This document shows positions 7,763 to 13,051 of a stretch of DNA of 16,359 nucleotides, one piece after another. The position numbers and the translations under genes are program-made. The stretch is from NCBI GenBank assembly GCA_937892155.1, contig CALAUG010000036.1:1-16359 (forward strand), written 5' to 3'. Below the pieces are notes generated by a model. The model ran no database searches and was not told the origin of the DNA. It was given only the letters and a program-made list of their open reading frames with translations. Origin of the DNA: an uncultured Bacteroidales bacterium. GTDB taxonomy: Bacteria; Bacteroidota; Bacteroidia; Bacteroidales; UBA1715. Each line of letters begins with the position of its first letter. Position 1 is the stretch's first letter.

Positions 7763-8841
7763 TTCAACTGCTTATGAAAATTCTTTCAAATTCAACCACT
7801 ACAAATCACGGAGAAGTGTTCGTCTCTTTTTGTCGAAAGGCTGAAGAGGTCGTGATGGTCAGTCCGTTCTGCTATTCAGATTTCGCAGACTTTGCGAATA
7901 CGATTGTTTCTTGTTGTGATATTCGAAGGGTTGTATTTGTAACCTCCCTCAAAACAGAAGAGGTGGCAAGAAAAATTGACGCTCTGATTTCGTTTCGTGA
8001 CGAGATGAACCGCATCAATGTACAATGGGAGTTGCGAGCAGACAATCATCTGCATGGTAAAATTTACATCTTCAAGAAAAATGGACATCCTTTTTCCGGT
8101 ATTATCACTTCGGCAAACCTGACTCACAACGGAATGGTGGCTAATCATGAATGGGGTTGTCTGATTGAAGATGAAAAGTTATTGGAGGGCATAGAGCAGC
8201 AAGTGCTGGAGGATGCTCCTGACCGACTGACAAGCAATATGCTTGACGAGATAAAGGAACGTGCCGAGAAGAAATTCCCTGAAGGAGTGAAGAACGAACC
8301 ATCGGAGGCGTTAGATATAGATGATATTCTGCATCCGTATCGCTTATCCAAAGGAACAAAGGTTTTCATAAAGCCAATTGGCGTATCAGGCAATCCTATC
8401 TATGAAGGTGATTTTTCGACGGAAGGAGAATCCTATATGTACTTCTCCAAGAAGCGGCCATCGTCGGTATCCGTTGGAGACATACTGATAGCATACGCTG
8501 TAGGAGGAAGGAAAATTATTGGTGTTTACAAGGTGACAAGTGAGCCAATGTGGGATGAAGATGGTGACCCTCGTTGGCCATGGTATGTAGAATCGGAGAA
8601 CCTAACGCCAAAACTCTCCAACTGTAAATGGTCTGAAACTGACCTTTGGGTGACTGGCTATGCCAATCATTATGCTGAAACTTATAATAAACCTGTAACC
8701 TATAATGGCGGTATGAACCTCGGAGCCCTCAACTATGGGTGTGATAAGATTAGGCTTGACGATGAGTATGGTCAATATCTATTGGGCAAGGTTATGGATG
8801 TTGAACGTAGGTTGATGGAGGATGGGAATGTAGAACGGTAG
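7759..8841 (+). CDS. PLD-family nuclease fused to EVE/PUA-like domain
   Basis: Residues 1-150 form a phospholipase-D-like domain with one HKD-type motif: NHLHGKIYIF (H99-x-K101), then GIITSANLTHNG (S118, N120) and E131. One motif per chain usually means two chains build the active site, as in Nuc/BfiI-type enzymes. After a helical linker, residues about 195-345 look EVE/PUA-like: VGDILIAYAVGG, IIGVYKVTSEPMWDEDGD and PRWPWYVESENLTP match the strand-and-aromatic pattern of EVE/YTH-type domains that read modified bases. The combination suggests a modification-dependent restriction nuclease (inference). TTG 7759 overlaps the 57-aa gene; ATG 7774 (MKILSN) is an equally good start. The kwaA-like gene starts 28 bases downstream. 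Confidence 0.85.
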   Translation: MIQLLMKILSNSTTTNHGEVFVSFCRKAEEVVMVSPFCYSDFADFANTIVSCCDIRRVVFVTSLKTEEVARKIDALISFRDEMNRINVQWELRADNHLHGKIYIFKKNGHPFSGIITSANLTHNGMVANHEWGCLIEDEKLLEGIEQQVLEDAPDRLTSNMLDEIKERAEKKFPEGVKNEPSEALDIDDILHPYRLSKGTKVFIKPIGVSGNPIYEGDFSTEGESYMYFSKKRPSSVSVGDILIAYAVGGRKIIGVYKVTSEPMWDEDGDPRWPWYVESENLTPKLSNCKWSETDLWVTGYANHYAETYNKPVTYNGGMNLGALNYGCDKIRLDDEYGQYLLGKVMDVERRLMEDGNVER

Positions 8842-8869
8842 CACTTCGGAAGATATAAAAATAGAGATT

Positions 8870-9439
8870 ATGGTTGGATGGCTTCCTAAATTGGTATATA
8901 CCCAAACAAATATTGCAGTAGTTTTCTTTTTCCTTTGGATTAAGCAAGTGTATTGTCATTGGCCTGAATTGACTGTTTATATGCCGACATCACTACACGA
9001 GTTTGTAAACGGATGCTATGACATATTTTCTTTGCATTGGCCATTATTGTGTTTTATTGTTGAGTTAGTGATATGCTGGTGTATTATCAATGGAATAAAG
9101 CGAAATGCTCCGACACAAACTATTCAGGCTTCTGCCACTGAAAGAGTCTCTATTATTAATGTAAGCAGCATCTTTACCATTATGCCTGTATTTGCTACTC
9201 TGATGACAGAAAAAGATTCATTACAATTGATCTTCGTGTTGGCTTTCCTGTTGATTTATGAGGTAATTTCATTTAAAACAGGCTGTTCTAATCTCACAAT
9301 GTCTATTCTGGGCTACAAAGAGTATAAGGTCGTGTCGTCAGACAATATGAATCATAGGATTTTAACCAAAAAGAAAATCCGGAAAGGTGATAGTTGCCAT
9401 CATGTTATAGAGTTTAATGACATTTACGTAGAAGTTTAA
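8870..9439 (+). CDS. kwaA: KwaA-like membrane protein of a Kiwa anti-phage system
   Basis: A 189-residue protein with about four hydrophobic helices (roughly residues 12-28, 55-74, 98-112 and 118-136) and a short cytoplasmic tail (residues 145-189, GYKEYKVVSSDN through to EFNDIYVEV). Size, helix count and tail match KwaA, the membrane component of the two-gene Kiwa system, which senses phage attack at the membrane together with KwaB. The call rests mainly on the partner: the next gene, five bases downstream, is a DUF4868/KwaB-type protein. ATG 8870 follows an A-rich stretch and is the only good start. KwaA sequences diverge strongly, so taken alone this would only be a small membrane protein. 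Confidence 0.75.
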   Translation: MVGWLPKLVYTQTNIAVVFFFLWIKQVYCHWPELTVYMPTSLHEFVNGCYDIFSLHWPLLCFIVELVICWCIINGIKRNAPTQTIQASATERVSIINVSSIFTIMPVFATLMTEKDSLQLIFVLAFLLIYEVISFKTGCSNLTMSILGYKEYKVVSSDNMNHRILTKKKIRKGDSCHHVIEFNDIYVEV

Positions 9440-9444
9440 GCATT

Positions 9445-10302
9445 ATGATACATTTTTTTGCGTTGCTAAGAAGTGACAATATTCAAATTCGTAGGATACC
9501 TTTGGAACAAGCTGTTGAGGCAGATGTGAAAGCACTGTTTACTTCTCATTATGATGAGTATTTTCATGATATGAATTTTGAGCCTTTTGAGATTGGTTAT
9601 ACACCACAAGAGGATACAACGTCTTTTGTAGATATGGCGTTGGCGGCAGAGTTCAATGACATACCCAATAATACTAATGTTTACAATGAATTAGATCGTA
9701 ATAACGAAATTACAGAGATCAAAGTCATCTTTATTTATGATGAAGCGTCACAGACGTACTATTTCCAGAATTTCGACAAAAGGAATCTGCTGAATAGGAA
9801 GAAAATCGCAGTATGGAGCAATAATAATACATTTACAACGATTCAGGAATCAAATGTCTTTATCATAGACAATGCAGTTCATGCGATACATAAAGAAGGA
9901 AAACTATATTTCAAAAACTTTGTACAGGCAGGAAAGGTATTTGACCTAACCAGCTTTTTCTCAGAAGCATCTGAACAAGATATGGATGAAATATTTGGAG
10001 AACCTCTTTTCAATTCAGATATACAATGGCTGAAAGATAACTCTGATTCCATTATGAAGAAACAGATAACAGCATTGAAGAGATCTGGCATATTGGATAA
10101 GATAAAGCCAGAAACAAAGAAGTTTAAGGATGCTGCAAAAAGAGTTGGCATTCCAGAGAATGTTTATAATACAGGACAGATTGTACTACCTCAAGATAAA
10201 AAGCAATGCAAACAAGTGCTGGCTTTCTTGAATCAAGACTTCTTCCCAGGACTGCTAACTCCCAAGCAGTTATTCCGAACTAATTCCAAAAAGAAAGTGT
10301 GA
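9445..10302 (+). CDS. kwaB: KwaB-like DUF4868 protein of a Kiwa anti-phage system
   Basis: A 285-residue soluble protein with the DUF4868 pattern I associate with KwaB: a strand-rich first half, then VFIIDNAVHAIHKEGKLYFKN, VFDLTSFFSEAS, a helical stretch with IMKKQITALKRSGILDKI, the IVLPQDKKQCKQVLAFLNQDFF region and a terminal LLTPKQLFRTNSKKK. KwaB is known as the DNA-binding effector partner of KwaA. The protein is somewhat shorter than the reference KwaB of about 315 residues, but the conserved end is present, so it looks intact. It starts five bases after kwaA and its stop region overlaps the next fragment's frame. The spacing continues the run from 6723, so Kiwa may be co-transcribed with the PLD/EVE unit. 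Confidence 0.82.
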   Translation: MIHFFALLRSDNIQIRRIPLEQAVEADVKALFTSHYDEYFHDMNFEPFEIGYTPQEDTTSFVDMALAAEFNDIPNNTNVYNELDRNNEITEIKVIFIYDEASQTYYFQNFDKRNLLNRKKIAVWSNNNTFTTIQESNVFIIDNAVHAIHKEGKLYFKNFVQAGKVFDLTSFFSEASEQDMDEIFGEPLFNSDIQWLKDNSDSIMKKQITALKRSGILDKIKPETKKFKDAAKRVGIPENVYNTGQIVLPQDKKQCKQVLAFLNQDFFPGLLTPKQLFRTNSKKKV

Positions 10303-10325
10303 ATGAAATAAACTTTCCTCTAACA

Positions 10326-10511
10326 ATGCACGAACTCCTTACATATACCGACTCCGACTTCAACGACCTTTTAGACTTGATGCAAGAACTATCCAGTAGC
10401 ATCATCTTTACAAGGAAATCCTTGGAGCGGATGCTGGCTGACAGCAACAGCCATCTGTACGTAATTCGTGAAGAAGGGGATTTGAGGCTTATAGCTTATA
10501 GCTTAGAGTAA
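10326..10511 (+). pseudogene. truncated GNAT-type acetyltransferase, N-terminal fragment
   Basis: ATG 10326 starts MHELLTYTDSDFNDLLDLM and continues to SNSHLYVIREEG. This matches the first 50 residues of GNAT acetyltransferases with an LMxELS...T...L..ML.DSNSHLYV opening. The acetyl-CoA-binding core is absent: after REEG the frame enters a 7-bp repeat (GCTTATA GCTTATA GCTTAGA) and ends at TAA 10509-10511. A GTG at 10299 extends the frame upstream by nine codons but overlaps kwaB. It is most likely non-functional. Family assignment comes from memory of such N-termini and is moderate. Confidence 0.6.
10487..10508 (+). repeat. AGCTTAG-type 7-bp tandem repeat at the break of the GNAT fragment
   Basis: Three heptamer units, GCTTATA GCTTATA GCTTAGA, sit exactly where the acetyltransferase similarity stops. 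The same repeat class occurs four times within the glycosyltransferase at 13052-14410. Confidence 0.8.
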
Positions 10512-10558
10512 CCAAAGTAACTTAAGTAACCGATAAAGGTTGAAAATGTATGGTGTAT

Positions 10559-10591
10559 GGAAATTAGGAATTTAGGAAGTTAAGGAATTAG
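10559..10591 (+). repeat. GGAATTTA-type tandem repeat before first RhuM gene
   Basis: About four units of an 8-9 base GGAA(A/T)TTA motif run up to the promoter-like box of the first RhuM gene. Similar runs separate every gene in the following duplicated cassette. The rest of 10512-10621 holds only short GTAACTTAAGTAACC-like A+T-rich sequence. Confidence 0.75.
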
Positions 10592-10604
10592 TTGTATTTT
10601 CGCA
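10592..10604 (+). promoter_or_regulatory. candidate Bacteroidetes-type -7 element, RhuM copy 1
   Basis: TTGTATTTTCGCA contains TATTTTCG, one mismatch from the TAnnTTTG -7 consensus, 18 bases before ATG 10622. The same 13 bases occur before the second RhuM gene at 11804-11816 within a block of about 45 nearly identical bases. No clear -33 TTTG box is seen, so the call is tentative. Confidence 0.45.
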
Positions 10605-10621
10605 TAATTGAAGTTTAGACT

Positions 10622-11521
10622 ATGAACGACAAAGTAGAGAAAACGGAAGGAACGGCAGGGGAGATAGTTCTCTACCAGCCGGATGAGAAGACCAGACTTG
10701 AGGTGCGTGTGGATGCTGACACAGTATGGTTGACTCAACAGCAGATGGGGCAGCTGTTTGGAACGAATCGTCAGGCAATCACAAAACATCTCAAGAATAT
10801 CTATGATACAGAAGAACTGGTTCGTGAGTCAACAAGTTCCATTTTGGAACTAGTTCAAAAGGAAGGGTCTCGTTCTGTTCGACGTAAGATTGAGTTTTAC
10901 AATCTTGATGTGATTATTTCTGTGGGATACAGGGTTAATACTCGTCGTGGTATCCTTTTCCGCCAGTGGGCAAATGCTGTTCTGAAGCAATACCTCCTCC
11001 AGGGCTATAGCATCAACCGTCAGATGGTAGCACTCCAGCGGTATGTAGATGACCGCCTGCTGAAGATTGAGGATCGATTGGACAGTCAGCAGGAGAACAT
11101 CGACTTCTACATCAAGACTAATCAGCAGCCGTCTGAGCTGGTCATCCCCACGGGATGCGTTTGGGATGCATATTCGTATCTTTCGGATCTGGTGCGGACT
11201 GCAAAGAAGAGGGTTATCCTTATTGACAATTTCATTGATGACCGTACTCTGTTGCTGCTTGACAAACGCTCTGCTGGCGTTGGGGCTACGGTATATACGA
11301 GATATAGCGAGAAGGCGGAACTTGATTTTGCGAAGCACAATTCCCAGTACGAGCCAGTCCAGCGTGTGCAGTTGCCACATTCGGTTCACGACCGCTATCT
11401 GATTGTGGATGATGACGTATGGCTATTGGGCAGTTCTGTCAAGGATATGGGTCGCGGACTGACCACAATCATCCGCACTGAGATTAATCCAGAGTATATT
11501 CTGGGGTGCGTAAAGAGGTGA
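10622..11521 (+). CDS. RhuM-family protein with degenerate PLD-like C-terminus, copy 1
   Basis: Residues 1-135 are the RhuM (virulence RhuM) DNA-binding-type domain: EIVLYQPDEKTRLEVRV, then the HTH region TVWLTQQQMGQLFGTNRQAI and the diagnostic YNLDVIISVGYRVNTRRGILF with RQWANAVLKQYLLQGYSINR. A coiled linker (about 135-172) leads to a C-terminal domain, 178-299: TGCVWDAYSYLSDLV, RVILIDNFIDDRTL and HDRYLIVDDDVWLLGSSVKDMG. This resembles the second half of a PLD-like fold, but the key motif is H256-x-R258 rather than H-x-K, so hydrolysis is doubtful. Related Bacteroidetes RhuM proteins are known, but their role is not settled; rhuM was named in Salmonella. It is followed within 20 bases by a small HA-like gene. 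The whole pair is duplicated downstream. Confidence 0.88.
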   Translation: MNDKVEKTEGTAGEIVLYQPDEKTRLEVRVDADTVWLTQQQMGQLFGTNRQAITKHLKNIYDTEELVRESTSSILELVQKEGSRSVRRKIEFYNLDVIISVGYRVNTRRGILFRQWANAVLKQYLLQGYSINRQMVALQRYVDDRLLKIEDRLDSQQENIDFYIKTNQQPSELVIPTGCVWDAYSYLSDLVRTAKKRVILIDNFIDDRTLLLLDKRSAGVGATVYTRYSEKAELDFAKHNSQYEPVQRVQLPHSVHDRYLIVDDDVWLLGSSVKDMGRGLTTIIRTEINPEYILGCVKR

Positions 11522-11537
11522 GGAATTTAGGAAGTTT
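11522..11537 (+). repeat. GGAATTTA-type repeat between RhuM copy 1 and HA copy 1
   Basis: Two GGAA-TTTA units fill the entire gap between the RhuM stop and the ATG of the small gene. The equivalent gap of copy 2 is 12725-12757 and carries more units of the same motif. Confidence 0.7.
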
Positions 11538-11819
11538 ATGACCCACGAAGATAGTTGGAATCAGAACTTTGAGTTGCTCAAAGCCTACATTGAGGAGCAT
11601 CATCATCTTCCAGATAAAAAGAAGGTGGAGAACAGAGGCTTGCTCTCGTGGGCGAAATTTCAAAGAAAGCGCATCAAGGCTGGTGCTCTGGATGAAGAAA
11701 AGACGAGACTGTTTCTGGAGCTGATGGATAGTAGGTCGAAGGAGCATTGTGGGGGAAGGAGGAAGAATTTAGGAAACCAGGAAATTAGGAATTTAGGAAT
11801 TAGTTGTATTTTCGCATAA
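11538..11819 (+). CDS. stand-alone helicase-associated-type (HA) small protein, copy 1
   Basis: Residues 1-70 match one helicase-associated (HA) repeat: W7 NQNFELLKAYIEEHHHLPDK, then GLLSWAKFQRKRIKAG, LDEEKTRLFLELMD. In large proteins such repeats follow helicase cores and are thought to bind nucleic acid; here one repeat stands alone. The paralogue at 12758 is nearly identical but stops after SRSKEHTG. In this copy the equivalent stop is lost, and about 20 further residues (from GGRRKNLG) are translated from the GGAATTTA repeat and the promoter-like region of the next gene. The functional part probably ends near residue 70. It is likely co-transcribed with the preceding RhuM gene. Confidence 0.72.
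   Translation: MTHEDSWNQNFELLKAYIEEHHHLPDKKKVENRGLLSWAKFQRKRIKAGALDEEKTRLFLELMDSRSKEHCGGRRKNLGNQEIRNLGISCIFA
11764..11803 (+). repeat. GGAATTTA-type tandem repeat between cassette copies
   Basis: Four to five imperfect GGAA(A/T)TTA units lie at the junction of the two RhuM/HA cassettes, directly before the second promoter-like box. They overlap the extended 3' end of the first HA gene. Confidence 0.75.
11804..11816 (+). promoter_or_regulatory. candidate Bacteroidetes-type -7 element, RhuM copy 2
   Basis: This is identical in 13 bases to the box before RhuM copy 1 and at the same 18-base distance from its ATG (11834). Conservation of the element and spacing across the duplication supports a regulatory role. 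The homology to TAnnTTTG has one mismatch. Confidence 0.45.
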
Positions 11820-11833
11820 TTGAAATTTAGACT

Positions 11834-12724
11834 ATGAACGACAAAGTAGAGAAAACGGAAGGGACTGCTGGGGAGATAGTTCTCTACCAGCCCGATGATA
11901 ATGTCAGAATAGAGGTTCGTCTGGATTCTGATATGGAGACTGTATGGCTTACGCAGGCGCAAATGGCTGAATTATTCCAAAAGGATCAGTCAAATATAGC
12001 TCGCCACATCAGGAATGTTTTTGATGAAGGTGAACTGATGGAGGATAGTAATATGCAAATTTTGCATAATACTCTGTCGAAATATAAACCGACCAAAATC
12101 TATAGCCTTGACGTTATCATTTCTGTAGGTTATAGGGTTAAGTCGCAACGAGGCACAATGTTCAGAATATGGGCGACTAAAGTTCTTAAAGAGCATCTGC
12201 TTCGTGGCTATTCCATCAATCGCCAGCTTATTGCTCTTCAAGAGCGTACGGATGAGCGTTTCATGGATATCCAGCAGCAATTGAGTGAACAGAAGCAGCA
12301 GGTGGAGTTTCTGGTGGATATGCATCGGCAGCCAGAAGATCGGATTTTCTCCACAGGATGTGTGTTTGACGCTTGGGAATATGTTGCGGCTCTTGTGAGG
12401 GAGGCTAAGAACAGGATAATCCTGATTGACAACTATTGTGATGAACGTACACTGACGTTGCTCTCGAAGCGACAGTCCAATGTGGAATGTACCATATACA
12501 CCCGCTTCAATGAGGCTTTCGATACGGATTTGGAAAAGCATAACCGACAGTATCCTGCCATCAATAAAGTCCAGCTTCCGCAGAAGGAACACGATAGATT
12601 CTTGATAATCGACGATACAGTATATATCTTGGGCGACAGCCTGAAGAATCTTGGTCATTCGATGACGACAGTCCTCAAGACTTCATTTACGGTTGAGGAG
12701 ATATTAAGGAAGTTGAAGGAATGA
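11834..12724 (+). CDS. RhuM-family protein with degenerate PLD-like C-terminus, copy 2
   Basis: Same architecture as copy 1. The first 20 residues are identical in protein and nearly so in DNA. The HTH differs (AELFQKDQSNIARHIRNVF against GQLFGTNRQAITKHLKNIY), as does the segment after it (MQILHNTLSKYKPTKIYSLD), while DVIISVGYRV and LLRGYSINRQ are retained. The C-terminal PLD-like domain holds TGCVFDAWEYVAALV, RIILIDNYCDERTL and HDRFLIIDDTVYILGDSLKNLG, with H253-x-R255, so it is degenerate in the same way as copy 1. The divergent DNA-reading segment between conserved ends suggests the copies recognise different sites or partners. Intact at 296 residues, and followed by its own HA gene after a 33-base repeat spacer. 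Confidence 0.88.
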   Translation: MNDKVEKTEGTAGEIVLYQPDDNVRIEVRLDSDMETVWLTQAQMAELFQKDQSNIARHIRNVFDEGELMEDSNMQILHNTLSKYKPTKIYSLDVIISVGYRVKSQRGTMFRIWATKVLKEHLLRGYSINRQLIALQERTDERFMDIQQQLSEQKQQVEFLVDMHRQPEDRIFSTGCVFDAWEYVAALVREAKNRIILIDNYCDERTLTLLSKRQSNVECTIYTRFNEAFDTDLEKHNRQYPAINKVQLPQKEHDRFLIIDDTVYILGDSLKNLGHSMTTVLKTSFTVEEILRKLKE

Positions 12725-12725
12725 T

Positions 12726-12757
12726 GGAACTTAGGAATTTAGGAAATTAGGAAATTT
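12726..12757 (+). repeat. GGAATTTA-type tandem repeat between RhuM copy 2 and HA copy 2
   Basis: About four GGAA(A/T)TTA units fill the spacer immediately before the HA ATG. The shorter equivalent is at 11522-11537. Confidence 0.75.
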
Positions 12758-12976
12758 ATGACCCGCGAAGAAGGTTGGAATCAGAACTTTGAGTTGCTCA
12801 AAGCATACATTGATGAGCATCATCATCTGCCAGACAAAAAGAAGGTGGAGAATAGAGGATTGCTTTCGTGGGCAAAATATCAGAGAAAGAGGATAAAGGC
12901 TGGCGCTCTGGACGAGGAGAAGACAAGGCTGTTTTTGGAACTGATGGACAGCAGGTCGAAGGAGCATACAGGATGA
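12758..12976 (+). CDS. stand-alone helicase-associated-type (HA) small protein, copy 2
   Basis: A 72-residue protein that is essentially one HA repeat: GWNQNFELLKAYIDEHHHLP, GLLSWAKYQRKRIKAG and LDEEKTRLFLELMDSRSK. It differs from copy 1 at only a handful of positions up to residue 70 and ends cleanly at TGA after KEHTG, so this copy probably shows the true length. Strong DNA similarity to copy 1, much higher than between the middles of the two RhuM genes, suggests recent duplication or gene conversion. Role unknown; nucleic-acid binding as a partner of RhuM is inferred from the domain and pairing. Confidence 0.75.
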   Translation: MTREEGWNQNFELLKAYIDEHHHLPDKKKVENRGLLSWAKYQRKRIKAGALDEEKTRLFLELMDSRSKEHTG

Positions 12977-12984
12977 AGGAGGAA

Positions 12985-13015
12985 AGTTAACGCTTAACAA
13001 TTAACAATTTAACAA
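12985..13015 (+). repeat. TTAAC-type tandem repeat before the last glycosyltransferase
   Basis: Four TTAAC-based units follow the last cassette gene and precede the return to polysaccharide genes. With 2101-2124 and 6674-6705 this is the third such site, again on a border between functional blocks. Confidence 0.75.
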
Positions 13016-13051
13016 TAATACCGAACTGAATATACAGAATTTGACAACAAT

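Noticed and set aside
7589..8841. Toxin-antitoxin reading of the 57-aa protein and the PLD gene
   Set aside because: The small protein has no recognised antitoxin motif, and the PLD protein has a reader domain better explained by restriction.
10299..10325. GTG 10299 as the start of the acetyltransferase fragment
   Set aside because: It overlaps the kwaB end, and the added residues do not resemble the family; ATG 10326 gives the expected N-terminus.
11990..12658. 222-aa - strand frame, and a similar 179-aa frame at 10850-11389
   Set aside because: Both are antisense to the two RhuM genes, appear because those genes are paralogous, and show no independent motif.
10559..12757. CRISPR-like appearance of regularly spaced repeats
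   Set aside because: The units are 8-9 bases, imperfect and tandem, and they are separated by whole genes; there are no 20-40 base spacers or cas genes.
6723..12976. Integrative element or prophage carrying the defence genes
   Set aside because: No integrase, transposase, phage structural gene or clear attachment-site pair is seen; the TTAAC repeats are only suggestive.
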